From assembly GCA_017533605.1 (NCBI GenBank), contig JAFWKF010000001.1, forward strand, positions 62,001-126,000: a stretch of 64,000 nt of DNA. The letters are read 5' to 3'. This DNA comes from Candidatus Saccharimonadota bacterium (GTDB taxonomy: Bacteria > Patescibacteriota > Saccharimonadia > Saccharimonadales > Saccharimonadaceae). Position numbers and translations under genes: made by a program. Shown here one piece after another: positions 8,720-17,262 of the stretch; the first letter of the stretch is position 1; the number at the start of each line of letters is the position of its first letter. The notes below the pieces were generated by a model, which worked only from the letters and a program-made list of their open reading frames with translations, was not told the origin of the DNA and ran no database searches.

Positions 8720-10162
8720 TTAAAATAGCGACTCGTAATATAATTTTAGTTCTTCGCCGATAAATTCGTCTTTATCGTAGATTTGTTCTAGCTCTTTTAA
8801 GAACTTAGGGGTTTGACGCTCTAAGCGCGCCTGGCGGTACTCTTCGTATTTGATGGTTTCGGATTCGGAAAGGGTGTTGGGGTAGTTACGACCTTTATAA
8901 TGCAGCAAAAGTTCTGGTAGGCGCTCATCGGTGAATTCGGGGTGAAAATCTGCTAGTCTGGCGGGTTCGGTGGTTCTGACTTTGGCGACTTTGGCGCGGT
9001 CTGGGTCGTTTAAAAAGCCATCATAAAGAGCAGCTTCTGGCTCCAAGGCAGGTGGAAATTCCGGCCTGTTTTCGTTTTCCTCACGCATAGTTTCGGCAAA
9101 GTCTGGGTGAGAAAGTAAAATCTTTAGGTTTTTCTCGGTGGTTTCTTTAGTCAAACCAATTTTAGACCAACCATCGCCGGAGTCTAACACGGAAAGAGGA
9201 GCAACGGCGGGGCATTTGTTAAAACAAAGTTCCTTGACAATTGGATAAAAACTCCGGGCGGGTCCTGATGGGGCGGGTCCTGACCTCGCATTTTCCCCCA
9301 TTTCGCCTGAGGGCTCAACGGGGGTCCCCCCAGCTCGGCCACCCGCCTCAGCGTCTGAACTCCCGCCGAGTAGTTTATCCAGATTGTAGCGCAGATCAAA
9401 TACGAGTATGTTGCCGTTGCGGGAGCTAGTGAGGGGGAAGGCGACAGTGGTTTTGTTAAACTCTGAAGGATATCGGCCGGAGGCATAGACGAATGGTTGC
9501 TTGTCGTCTAAATTAACCAGTTTTTTGACTGCATTTTTTTCGCGCATTTTAAAGAGAAAGTCGTAGAGTTTGGGCTGTTTTTCTTTAATTAGCTTAGCTA
9601 CCGCGATGGTGGCATAGACATCGCTCAGGGCGTCGTGGGCGTGTTCGTGCGAAACGCCGTTTAGTTTAGTGATAAGCTCTAGGCGGTTGGTGGCTTTGCC
9701 GTCTTCGGTGACAGGCCAGTTAATTCCCTCTGGTCTGAGTGCGCGGGTGAGACGCACGACGTCTAAAATATCCCAGCGGCTGCGACCGTCTTTCCACTCC
9801 CATTCGTAGGGGTCGTAGAAATTGCGCCAAAGTGTGGCGCGCATAAATTCGTCGTCAAAACGGACTGTGTTGTAACCCACGGCGATAGTGTTCGGAATAA
9901 AGATTTCTTCCGTGACATATTTACAAAACTCGGCCTCACTGATGCCTTCGCGCAGGGTTTCTTGTGGAGTTATTTTGGTGACCATAATGGCATAGGGGCT
10001 AGGCAAAACTTCGCTGGTCATTTTAACCAGGATATTAACCGGTTCGCCAATTGGTTCTAAGTCTAGATTGGTACGTTGGCCGGCAAACTGCATGATGCGA
10101 TCATCCCTGGGGTTCAGGCCACTGGTTTCTAGGTCATAAAAGAAAAAGGTTTTGTCATCCAT
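8720..10162 (-). CDS. sbcB: Exodeoxyribonuclease I
   Basis: A 480-residue 3'-5' single-strand DNA exonuclease of the DEDDh class, acting in recombination and mismatch repair. DLET at residues 10-13 gives the first two acidic ligands. VGYNTVRFDDEFMR gives the third, and HAHDALSDVYATI gives the His/Asp pair. The NKCPAV block of the SH3-like region is recognisable near residue 310. Between them, about residues 268-302 are an Ala/Gly/Pro-rich, GC-rich stretch encoded by a palindromic repeat, inserted without breaking the frame. The gene starts six bases after TGCTATAAT (10169-10174) directly behind the terminator of the upstream gene. Confidence 0.9.
   Translation of the reverse strand: MDDKTFFFYDLETSGLNPRDDRIMQFAGQRTNLDLEPIGEPVNILVKMTSEVLPSPYAIMVTKITPQETLREGISEAEFCKYVTEEIFIPNTIAVGYNTVRFDDEFMRATLWRNFYDPYEWEWKDGRSRWDILDVVRLTRALRPEGINWPVTEDGKATNRLELITKLNGVSHEHAHDALSDVYATIAVAKLIKEKQPKLYDFLFKMREKNAVKKLVNLDDKQPFVYASGRYPSEFNKTTVAFPLTSSRNGNILVFDLRYNLDKLLGGSSDAEAGGRAGGTPVEPSGEMGENARSGPAPSGPARSFYPIVKELCFNKCPAVAPLSVLDSGDGWSKIGLTKETTEKNLKILLSHPDFAETMREENENRPEFPPALEPEAALYDGFLNDPDRAKVAKVRTTEPARLADFHPEFTDERLPELLLHYKGRNYPNTLSESETIKYEEYRQARLERQTPKFLKELEQIYDKDEFIGEELKLYYESLF
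9255..9347. repeat. GC-rich palindromic element, copy A, inside sbcB
   Basis: The core 9272-9347 is bounded by GGCGGGT and ACCCGCC inverted ends and contains GCATTTTCC and GGGGGTCCCCC. Just outside it, 9256-9270 is a near-copy of 9271-9285 (GGGCGGGTCCTGAyy), a 15-base, five-codon tandem duplication. The copy at 61334-61413 shares CGGGTCCTG, GCATTTTCC, GGGGGnCCCCC and the inverted ends in the same order on the opposite strand. The base composition is far richer in G+C than the surrounding gene. Confidence 0.7.
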
Positions 10163-10180
10163 AGACTAATTATAGCATGA

Positions 10181-10206
10181 AAAACCCCGGTCTCTAAAGA
10201 CCGGGG
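10181..10206 (-). terminator. Intrinsic terminator of the 10219-10677 gene
   Basis: A nine-pair stem CCCCGGTCT / AGACCGGGG with loop CTAA is followed on the minus strand by TTTTTC. The T-run runs straight into the sbcB extended -10 box. Confidence 0.9.
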
Positions 10207-10218
10207 CAGGGTTAATAG

Positions 10219-10677
10219 TTACAGTTGGAGAATTCGCTCCAGCTTCTCGGCCTCCTCGTCAGCCTCTCGTTTGACTTCCTCGTCAATTTTTGAGCTTAAT
10301 ACCCGTTCCAGGCTATAAAACCGGATGCGGGACGAAAGGTCCTCAATTAGCATCAGTATGCAAGCATACATCACTGATACAAAGAAGACAAATATATAAG
10401 CCAAAATAATGGCGTATATGGGTGAGTCATCAGGGCCAAACTTCCCTAAAAAGAGTTGAAGAATGTCGCCGAGTTCGGCAATGAACAAAATAATACCGAA
10501 AGTGATTACACTGACATAAAACCAGCGATCAATGATTCTGTCGTTGAGCTTTCTGTCTTTTATTTGCAGGCCGTGCAACCTGAAACGGCTGCAACCGATC
10601 ATTGCCGCAATGGCCAATGATGCAAAGACAAAGACAATAAGAACTACCAATAAAATGTTATGAATAAGCTCGTACAT
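10219..10677 (-). CDS. Small integral membrane protein, orphan
   Basis: The 152-residue protein has a hydrophobic helix at about residues 5-29, a basic loop (SRFRLHGLQIKDRKL), a helix at about 50-75 and another at about 86-113. A charged coiled-coil-like C-terminus (about 125-152, ending EEAEKLERILQL) follows. No family is recognised. It stands alone between two terminators, with a TTGACT-17-TATAAT promoter, an 80-base leader and an AGGAGGG ribosome site. It shares this cassette style with the genes at 35742, 36310, 37757 and 51711. Confidence 0.7.
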   Translation of the reverse strand: MYELIHNILLVVLIVFVFASLAIAAMIGCSRFRLHGLQIKDRKLNDRIIDRWFYVSVITFGIILFIAELGDILQLFLGKFGPDDSPIYAIILAYIFVFFVSVMYACILMLIEDLSSRIRFYSLERVLSSKIDEEVKREADEEAEKLERILQL

Positions 10678-10756
10678 AAATAAAACCCTCCTTTTTCATA
10701 TAAAATGCACGAAACTTGTTACTAAGCTCCCTGTAACTAGCAGAGCCTATATCTTT

Positions 10757-10785
10757 ATTATATCACGAAATGCTTAAAAAGTCAA
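10757..10785 (-). promoter_or_regulatory. Strong sigma70-type promoter of the 10219-10677 gene
   Basis: TTGACT (10780-10785), a 17-base spacer and TATAAT (10757-10762) on the minus strand. The leader of about 70-80 bases can form GTTAC/GTAAC and GGCTC-type stems before the AGGAGGG site. Confidence 0.75.
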
Positions 10786-10797
10786 TAGAGGTTAAGG

Positions 10798-11541
10798 TTA
10801 TTCCTCAGTGGTGGCGTTTTCTTCGATAGTTTCCTCGGCGCCAGCATCTTTATCATAGTCCATACCGTAATAAGCGTATTGTAATCTATTAGAAGCAAGA
10901 GAGAGTTCGTCTGCGAGCTCGGCCATTTCACCCTCTCTGGCAACAGTTAGCACGATAAACTTGATTGGTTTATTAGTGCCATCGCAGATTTCGCCTTCGC
11001 CATAGGCAAGGTCGGATGGGATGGTGATTTCGCGTACTCCGCCGATTTTGGCACCTTTCATGCCAGAATACCAGCCCTCAATGAGCTGACTAGAAGAAAG
11101 GTCAATAAACGGCTTTAATTTAGTCGGGTTTTCGTAATCATCAAATGATGAATCAAAGACGGTTTCATCTGAACACCAACCGATGTAGTAAGCAAGATAA
11201 TCCGAGTCGTTCTCTGTCAAAGTACGGCCAGTACCAGCGGATAAATCTTTAGACACCACGCCACCTTCGTTGGCCGAAGCTTCATTGTAAGCTTTAACCT
11301 CAGACTTGTAATTGATTAGCTTATCATAGTATTTGCTAGATGCTTCTGAAACTTTATTGCTGATTTCATCATAGGCGGCTTGGTATTCGGCAATTTTAGC
11401 GTTGTCCACGTCGCTATCGCTTTTGCCATTATTAAAGATAATCGCAACATAACCGGCGATGATTGAACCCAGCATTAAAACTGCAATTAGTATAATAAAG
11501 AAACGCTGTTTAGGGCTGGTTTTTAACTCTTTTTCGTCCAT
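10798..11541 (-). CDS. Membrane-anchored FKBP-type peptidyl-prolyl isomerase
   Basis: About 247 residues from the ATG at 11541. That start is preferred over the GTG at 11556 because TGGAG lies nine bases before it. A cytosolic Lys-rich start is followed by one membrane helix (about 13-37) and a helical region. The external FKBP-like domain follows, recognisable by YYIGWCSDETVFDSSF and the LIEGWYSGMKGAKIGGVREITIPSDLAYGE block. This should help fold exported proteins by prolyl isomerisation. It lies just after the L15 terminator, where many genomes have secY. Confidence 0.8.
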   Translation of the reverse strand: MDEKELKTSPKQRFFIILIAVLMLGSIIAGYVAIIFNNGKSDSDVDNAKIAEYQAAYDEISNKVSEASSKYYDKLINYKSEVKAYNEASANEGGVVSKDLSAGTGRTLTENDSDYLAYYIGWCSDETVFDSSFDDYENPTKLKPFIDLSSSQLIEGWYSGMKGAKIGGVREITIPSDLAYGEGEICDGTNKPIKFIVLTVAREGEMAELADELSLASNRLQYAYYGMDYDKDAGAEETIEENATTEE

Positions 11542-11582
11542 ATCGGTAAACTCCACTTATTATTATCTGTAATTATACCACC

Positions 11583-11609
11583 AAAAAGCCCCCTTTTAAA
11601 GGGGGCTTT
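11583..11609 (-). terminator. Intrinsic terminator of the L6-L15 operon
   Basis: An AAAGCCCCC / GGGGGCTTT stem is followed on the minus strand by T-rich sequence a few bases after the L15 stop. It ends the distal ribosomal operon. Confidence 0.9.
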
Positions 11610-11612
11610 CTG

Positions 11613-12077
11613 TTATTCTGCTTTTTTCTCAGGTTTCTTTAAGATTGCGACTTGTTTAAACGAACCGCCAGCTTTTTTGATAGCTGCAATAGCAGTCTTG
11701 CTAGCAAATTGAGTTTCAAGGTCAATCTTAGCAGTGAGTTCGCCGCGAGTGATAATCTTGACTTTCACATATGGTGAAGAGATTAAACTGTGATCGGCGA
11801 GCACAAAGTTATCAATCTTACCTTTAAGGTCGTTTAATCTATCGGTATAAACAACCTCAGCTTTAGGATGAAAAGATTTGAAACCTTTGAGTTTCGGCAC
11901 AGCTTGCATAATTGCACGCTGACCGCCCATGAACCCAGCAGGCATTTTGCGGTGACCAGTACGGGCTTTTTGACCCTTGGTGCCACGGCCAGCAGTTTTA
12001 CCTTGGCCGGCAGAAATACCGCGGCCCTTTCTGGATGGGCGAGTATTTTTCTCGACTTTTAAATCATTGTATTTCAT
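11613..12077 (-). CDS. rplO: Ribosomal protein L15 (uL15)
   Basis: The 154-residue large-subunit protein has the typical glycine- and basic-rich start (GRGISAGQGKTAGRGTKGQKAR) that threads into 23S rRNA, and a folded C-terminal half. Its ATG overlaps the S5 stop (TAATG), so translation is coupled. No L30 gene separates it from S5. It is the last gene of this operon and is followed by a terminator rather than secY. Confidence 0.95.
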   Translation of the reverse strand: MKYNDLKVEKNTRPSRKGRGISAGQGKTAGRGTKGQKARTGHRKMPAGFMGGQRAIMQAVPKLKGFKSFHPKAEVVYTDRLNDLKGKIDNFVLADHSLISSPYVKVKIITRGELTAKIDLETQFASKTAIAAIKKAGGSFKQVAILKKPEKKAE

Positions 12078-12700
12078 TATTTAGTCTCCTTTTTTGAGGA
12101 TTTGGTCCATTCTTTTCTTGGAACCTGTTGGCGAAGACCTTCAATCACGGCGTAGGCGATATTGACTTTGTTGTTACCGCCAAGTGATTTGGAAATAAGG
12201 TTTTTGACGCCAGTAAGGCCGATAATAGAACGAACGGTACCACCTGCAATAATACCAGTACCAGGAGCGGCTGGCTTTAATAAAACATCAGCGCCAGTTT
12301 TCTTGGTGCGGGTTTCGTGGCAAATAGTTTCGCCATCCATGTTAAAGGTAATCATGGTCTTTTTGGCCTTAGCAGTAGCTTTCGCAACGGCAGTAGTAAC
12401 ATCATTGCCTTTGGCTACGCCGATACCAACTTTGTTTTTGTGGTTGCCCACAGCAACTAAAGCTTTAAAGCGCATACGGCGACCACCAGCTACGGTGCGG
12501 GATACGCGATCTACGGCGATGGTGATGTCGTCAAATTCTTTGGGGCCAGCATCAGCGCGCACGCGGTCGCGGCGATTGCGGCGATCCATCTTTTTGCCGG
12601 AAATATCTCTAGTGACTTTGCGAGCGGCGGTTTCGTCTGACATCTTAAGGGTGCCAGATTTATTAATTACCTTTGGGGCTTTTTTATCTGTTTCTGCCAT
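12077..12700 (-). CDS. rpsE: Ribosomal protein S5 (uS5)
   Basis: About 207 residues from the ATG at 12700 (MAETDKKAP); an in-frame upstream ATG at 12733 would overlap L18 and is less likely. An N-terminal charged extension of some 45 residues precedes the double-stranded RNA-binding S5 domain, with GRRMRFKALVAVG and the GTGIIAGGTVRSI loop. S5 sits at the small-subunit mRNA entry and affects decoding fidelity. It starts two bases after the L18 stop. Confidence 0.95.
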   Translation of the reverse strand: MAETDKKAPKVINKSGTLKMSDETAARKVTRDISGKKMDRRNRRDRVRADAGPKEFDDITIAVDRVSRTVAGGRRMRFKALVAVGNHKNKVGIGVAKGNDVTTAVAKATAKAKKTMITFNMDGETICHETRTKKTGADVLLKPAAPGTGIIAGGTVRSIIGLTGVKNLISKSLGGNNKVNIAYAVIEGLRQQVPRKEWTKSSKKETK

Positions 12701-12701
12701 A

Positions 12702-13031
12702 TTAAAACTCCAATCCTTCTTTTCTAGCCGCATCTGCTAGCGCCGACATACGCCCAGCATAAAGCCTTGAGCCACGATCAAATACAACTTGTTTGATTTT
12801 GGCGGCTTTGGCTTTTTTAGCAATTTCTTCGCCAATCTTAGCGGCTTTTTCGGTTTTAGTACCAGTTAGTTTTTTGCCAACGGTTGTAGCGTAGGCGAGA
12901 GTTTTTTGCTTCTCGTCATCAATGATTTGAGCTACAATATGTTGGTTTGAAAAGAAAACGGTTAATCTTGGGCGCTTGGCGGTGCCGGTGATTTTGGCAC
13001 GAGTGCGCTTAGCTCTAAATTCTTTTTTCAT
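12702..13031 (-). CDS. rplR: Ribosomal protein L18 (uL18)
   Basis: A 109-residue 5S rRNA-binding protein of the central protuberance. It has the basic N-terminus ([15 protein letters not shown]), the [17 protein letters not shown] strand region and the closing [28 protein letters not shown] block. Its start overlaps the L6 stop by one base. Confidence 0.95.
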   Translation of the reverse strand: MKKEFRAKRTRAKITGTAKRPRLTVFFSNQHIVAQIIDDEKQKTLAYATTVGKKLTGTKTEKAAKIGEEIAKKAKAAKIKQVVFDRGSRLYAGRMSALADAARKEGLEF

Positions 13032-13567
13032 TACTTACTCCCCGCCTTTCCTGCCTTACGAAGAATAACTTCATCAGCATATTTAATGCCTTTGCCTTTA
13101 TAAGGTTCAGGTTTCTTTAGTGAGCGGATTTCGGCGGCTACCTGACCGACTTTTTGCTTGTCAATGCCAGAAACCGTGATTTCCATCTTGTTGGTAGTAA
13201 GTTGTACGCCTTCTGGAGCTTTGTATTTGACAGGATGTGAAAAGCCAAGGGCCATTTCAATTTCCTGACCACCACCAGAAAGACGGTAACCTACACCGTT
13301 AATTTCTAGTTTTTTCTCGTAACCTTTGGTTACGCCGATTACAGCGTTGTTTAGTAGAGCACGCTGAAGTCCGTGCCAAGCACGGGATTTGGGCTCGTCA
13401 TCCTCGCGAGTGACAGTAGCTGTGGCACCTTCAACCGTAACCTTAGTTTTAGGCTGAACCGGTACAATGAGCTGACCCTTCGGGCCTGCGACAGTAATCT
13501 CTTTGTCGCCGACCGTGATTGTCACTCCCGCTGGAATTTCAACGGGCTGTTTTCCGATACGACTCAT
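13031..13567 (-). CDS. rplF: Ribosomal protein L6 (uL6)
   Basis: The 178-residue protein carries two copies of the L6 fold and ends with the [17 protein letters not shown] signature near the sarcin-ricin loop. Normally it follows S8 directly. Here S8 is more than 14 kb away and L6 instead starts a separate operon, with TATAAT at 13597-13602 and a GGAAGAG ribosome site. Confidence 0.96.
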   Translation of the reverse strand: MSRIGKQPVEIPAGVTITVGDKEITVAGPKGQLIVPVQPKTKVTVEGATATVTREDDEPKSRAWHGLQRALLNNAVIGVTKGYEKKLEINGVGYRLSGGGQEIEMALGFSHPVKYKAPEGVQLTTNKMEITVSGIDKQKVGQVAAEIRSLKKPEPYKGKGIKYADEVILRKAGKAGSK

Positions 13568-13596
13568 ATCTCTTCCTTTTAATTAATATCTGGACA

Positions 13597-13625
13597 ATTA
13601 TAACACAAGTCTCTTAAAAAGTAAA
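13597..13625 (-). promoter_or_regulatory. Promoter of the L6-L18-S5-L15 operon
   Basis: TTTACT (13620-13625), a 17-base spacer and TGTTATAAT (hexamer 13597-13602) on the minus strand, about 30 bases before the L6 ATG. The -35 element lies inside the last codons of the cpsB-like gene. Confidence 0.7.
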
Positions 13626-14345
13626 TATTTTGCTGGGGTTAGTTTGAAGTAAAGTTTTAAGTTCGGCGGGGCTGTAATATTTGCTGAGTTTTTTGACGGC
13701 TTTGTCAATCAAATATTCACCTCTAGCGCGGTGCATATCACTGCCAAAAATGAAAATCATCTTATCTTTAGCAAATTTTTTAACGAGTTTTTTGGCACGT
13801 TTGCCGTATTTACCCACAATGCTGCCGTAATTGCACTGGAATAATACGCCAAGGTCACGCAGGTCTTTAGCAATTTGGTAATCTTTTTGGATGATGGTGT
13901 ATCTTTCTGGATGAGCTAAAACTACTTTATAGCCTTGATTTATCAGAACCCTGAAATAATCTTCGTAGTTGGGGTATTCATTATCTAAAGGAAACTCCAC
14001 TAATAAATACTTACTGCCGGCGAGTGGAGTGACTTTATGGTGTTTAATTAAATCTGGAATGGCGGGATCTATATAAATTTCGTTGCCTAAATAAATTTTT
14101 ACTTTAATGCCTTCTTTTGCGAGGTGCTTCTGTAATTCTTTTAGGAGTTTTTTATTCTCGGAATAAGGTGATGAATAAATAGTCTCATTAACATAATGTG
14201 GGGTGGCGATGATGTTTGTAACGCCCTGCTCGGCGAGCTCGCGCACAATATCGGCGCCATCAGTTAATGTTTTGGCGCCATCATCAATACCCGGCAAAAT
14301 GTGCGAATGGGTGTCGGTGATTTTATTTAGATTTGGTGTCGCCAT
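13614..14345 (-). CDS. PHP-family tyrosine-protein phosphatase (CpsB/YwqE type)
   Basis: A 243-residue metal-dependent phosphatase that should dephosphorylate the tyrosine-rich tail of the neighbouring BY-kinase and so control polysaccharide chain synthesis. The metal-binding DTHSHILPGIDDG motif holds His13 and His15. Further His residues are in IIATPHY, VLAHPER and FGSDMHRARG. The start overlaps the kinase gene by 23 bases, which suggests coupled translation. It is the last gene of the exopolysaccharide island. Confidence 0.88.
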   Translation of the reverse strand: MATPNLNKITDTHSHILPGIDDGAKTLTDGADIVRELAEQGVTNIIATPHYVNETIYSSPYSENKKLLKELQKHLAKEGIKVKIYLGNEIYIDPAIPDLIKHHKVTPLAGSKYLLVEFPLDNEYPNYEDYFRVLINQGYKVVLAHPERYTIIQKDYQIAKDLRDLGVLFQCNYGSIVGKYGKRAKKLVKKFAKDKMIFIFGSDMHRARGEYLIDKAVKKLSKYYSPAELKTLLQTNPSKIFTF

Positions 14346-15699
14346 AATAGTAATAGTGATTATAATACTTGGAAGACTTACGATTAACCATGTTAAACAC
14401 TACGCCGGCAATTCTGGCACCAACTTTGTCTAATGAATCTTTAGCCAAGGCGAGATCCTTTTTGTTGGTAGCGCCGTCTTTGACTACAATAATAGTTTCG
14501 TCCATAAAGCTGGCGAGAATTAGAGAGTCAGCTAAACCACCAACTGGCGCACCATCAAAGATTACAATGTCATAGTGCTCACTGAGAATTTGAATCAAAC
14601 GTTCGTTCTTTTTAGAAGCTAAGAGTTCGCTTGGGTTTGGTGGATAAGTACCGCAGGTAATGACTTCTAGATTCTCAATTTTAGTAGGATTAATATAGTT
14701 ACGGACACTACGCAAATTACCAGCAAGCAAATTAGACAAACCATTGGCATTTGGCAAACCAAATAAGCGATGCACGCGACCTCTGCGAAGATCGCAGTCT
14801 ACTAAGAGTACTCTTTTGTCGGCTTGGGCGAAAGAAATAGCAAGGTTGGCCGTAACGAAGCTTTTACCCTCAGCGGCATTTACGCTAGTAACTAAAATAG
14901 TTTTGAGATCTTTATCTACGGCAGTAAACTGCAAATTAGTACGCAAACTTTTAATATTTTCGCTGACGATAGCTTTTGGTGAAATTTCGGCAACTAGCTC
15001 GCCGGATGGTTTGCGGGTTTTAATATCACTTTTAGAAACCCGGCCAGTAATAGGAAGACCAAGGGCCTTTTCTATATCGTCACTGTATTTAACAGTATCA
15101 TCTAAATAGAATCTGAGGAAGGCGAAGCCAGCCACGATTACGATGGCAATAATTACTGCTAAAACTAGATCGCGCGAAGTGGTATTATTAGCGGGTGATT
15201 CTGGAGTTTCGGCGATACTTAGCTGAGTAACGTTATCTACTTTGTAAATAGTTTTGACTTCTTCTGTGAAGACTTTGGCAATTTCGTTAGCGATACTAGC
15301 GGCTAATCTAGCGGCAGGGTCTTTAACGGAAATACTTAGAATGGAAGTGTTATCAATAACTTTGACAGATAGTTGTCTACTTAACTCTTTAGCGGTAGCA
15401 TGTAGACCGAGATTTTCTATAACGCGGTTTAAAACCAATTCACTTTTAGCGATTTCGCTATAAGTAGTAACAAGTTTTTGGCTGGCGTTGATATCATTTA
15501 AAGTGGCGGCAGAACTGTTGTCTAGATCTGAAACATCGGATTTGGCGACCACGACTGTGGTTTGGGCCTGATAAATGGGCTGTTTAAACATAGTGTCGTA
15601 AATAATGACGCCGCCTACAGCCACAACTATTACAATAATAAAAGCTAAAATATAATGTTTTAAATAGCTAAAAAAATCTTTGATATTTATTTCGTCCAT
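14323..15699 (-). CDS. Fused Wzz chain-length regulator / BY-type tyrosine kinase
   Basis: A 458-residue protein with membrane helices at about 17-36 and 178-198 and a Wzz-type external region between them. The cytosolic kinase follows: Walker A region TSVNAAEGKS (about 271-280), Walker A-prime LLVDCDLR (about 298-305) and IVIFDGAP as Walker B. The C-terminus has a cluster of six Tyr (445-452), the usual autophosphorylation site. Fusion of both halves resembles Gram-negative Wzc, but the partner phosphatase is of Gram-positive type. It is preceded by TATAAT (15717-15722) and an AGGAG site. It controls polymer length and export. Confidence 0.88.
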   Translation of the reverse strand: MDEINIKDFFSYLKHYILAFIIVIVVAVGGVIIYDTMFKQPIYQAQTTVVVAKSDVSDLDNSSAATLNDINASQKLVTTYSEIAKSELVLNRVIENLGLHATAKELSRQLSVKVIDNTSILSISVKDPAARLAASIANEIAKVFTEEVKTIYKVDNVTQLSIAETPESPANNTTSRDLVLAVIIAIVIVAGFAFLRFYLDDTVKYSDDIEKALGLPITGRVSKSDIKTRKPSGELVAEISPKAIVSENIKSLRTNLQFTAVDKDLKTILVTSVNAAEGKSFVTANLAISFAQADKRVLLVDCDLRRGRVHRLFGLPNANGLSNLLAGNLRSVRNYINPTKIENLEVITCGTYPPNPSELLASKKNERLIQILSEHYDIVIFDGAPVGGLADSLILASFMDETIIVVKDGATNKKDLALAKDSLDKVGARIAGVVFNMVNRKSSKYYNHYYYYGDTKSK

Positions 15700-15750
15700 A
15701 ATAACTCCTGTTTGTGATTATAACATAAGTAATATAAATGTAAATGATTA

Positions 15751-17250
15751 TTATTCACTTTCATCAACCGGTTCCTCTTCTGCCACAGTTAAATATTCAT
15801 TGATTTTGTTTTTAGCAGTAGCGATAGAATCTTCGCTAGCCAGCATCACGTAGAGCGGGCGGTTAGCACCCATGCTGTAGGTAGGTTGCATAGAACCGGC
15901 GCCGTCAATAGAAATAGACTCAGTTTGCCATTTGATGGGGTTAGTAAGCTGCATGCGGATAAAAGCCGTGATATCATCGCGTTCAAAGGAAGTTTCAAAC
16001 AAATCAGCGGCGGCATCAAGAATGGACGGGGCTTTTAATAAATAATCCTTGGAACTAGTAAGGCGAGCGATGATGCTAGTAATGACCTGTTGCTGATTTT
16101 CACCGCGGTGACGATCACCTCTTTCGTAGGATTTACGTTCGCGGGCGAAACGCAAGGCGCATGCGCCATCTACGTGTTGAGTGCCCTCGGTGTACTCGCA
16201 GATTTTTTTGTTGCCGCCAGTTGTCGCATTTAATTTCATGGCCTGATCCGAAGTGATATCAATACCATCTAACTCATCTACCACCTTCACTACTGCTTCA
16301 AAACCTACTTTAATGGTATGGTCTATCTTGATGCCAAGAAAATCTTCTATAGTGGTTTTACTCATATTAATGCCATATATGCCGGCGTGAGTTAGCTTGT
16401 CTCGTAGGCCCGTAGTGTCGTGTAATTGCACGTAAGTATCACGTGGAATAGAAACAAGCAAGATTTTGCCTTCTTTAGGATTTACTACAGCAATAATATT
16501 AACGTCTGAGCGAGCGGTAGCCTTAATGCCAACTCTGGAATCACTACCAGAAATATAAACTATGAATGGCTCGGTGGTGATTTCTTTTTCAGAAATAGTT
16601 TTATCTTTTTCTTCTAGTTCAATCTCGTAAGTATAAATAACCTGGGTGTTTTCAAGTGGATTATCGGGCTCTTCTTCTAAAGCTTCTAGGCGGCTAGTCT
16701 CTAAAACAATAGCATCAGTTAGAGTGGCGCTTAAGGCACTAGTTAAAGTATCTAGATCTTCATAAAAATCTGAGTTTATTTTTATGACGTTTTGCAAATG
16801 CTGTTCAGCGTTGCCGGCTTTAGTATCGGTTTTTAAAAAACCCACGCTATGATTCTTTAATATTGAAATATCTTTAATATTGCTGTCATTCATAACGACG
16901 ACACTATATTCTTTGGTTTCAGGCTTTTGCTCAGTGACTTTGCTTAAGAAGCTATTAAAGGCATCAGTATAGCGCATGGCAAAAAGGCTGGCTGCGATGC
17001 AAAGCAAGGCTAAAATAGCGCAAAATGCTTTGGCGGACATAGAAGCATTTTTTTGAATAAATAGTTTAATAGCATTAAATATTAATAATACTGCTAATAC
17101 TGCAATGATAATTATTAGGATAGTGCTGCTAACAATGTTGATGTTTAACAATGAAACGACCAACAAAACTGAAGCTACTGCTTGAATTGCAACAATAACA
17201 AAACCTAATGTTCTTGAAATAAGCTTGGTCTTAGTTGATTTTTTCTCCAC
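15751..17250 (-). CDS. LytR-CpsA-Psr (LCP) family ligase
   Basis: A 499-residue enzyme expected to attach the finished glycan from its lipid carrier to the cell wall. The N-terminal 125 residues contain several hydrophobic segments. The LCP domain (about 225-400) shows DSRVGIKATARSDVNII, the RDTY block (IPRDTYVQL) and RFARERKSYERGDRHRGENQQQV, which carry the acidic and Arg residues that bind the polyprenyl phosphate. The start codon is GTG, supported by an AGGAGG site five bases upstream; the next gene upstream (ugd) ends 12 bases away, so they are co-transcribed. Confidence 0.9.
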   Translation of the reverse strand: MEKKSTKTKLISRTLGFVIVAIQAVASVLLVVSLLNINIVSSTILIIIIAVLAVLLIFNAIKLFIQKNASMSAKAFCAILALLCIAASLFAMRYTDAFNSFLSKVTEQKPETKEYSVVVMNDSNIKDISILKNHSVGFLKTDTKAGNAEQHLQNVIKINSDFYEDLDTLTSALSATLTDAIVLETSRLEALEEEPDNPLENTQVIYTYEIELEEKDKTISEKEITTEPFIVYISGSDSRVGIKATARSDVNIIAVVNPKEGKILLVSIPRDTYVQLHDTTGLRDKLTHAGIYGINMSKTTIEDFLGIKIDHTIKVGFEAVVKVVDELDGIDITSDQAMKLNATTGGNKKICEYTEGTQHVDGACALRFARERKSYERGDRHRGENQQQVITSIIARLTSSKDYLLKAPSILDAAADLFETSFERDDITAFIRMQLTNPIKWQTESISIDGAGSMQPTYSMGANRPLYVMLASEDSIATAKNKINEYLTVAEEEPVDESE

Positions 17251-17262
17251 TGGCCTCCTATT

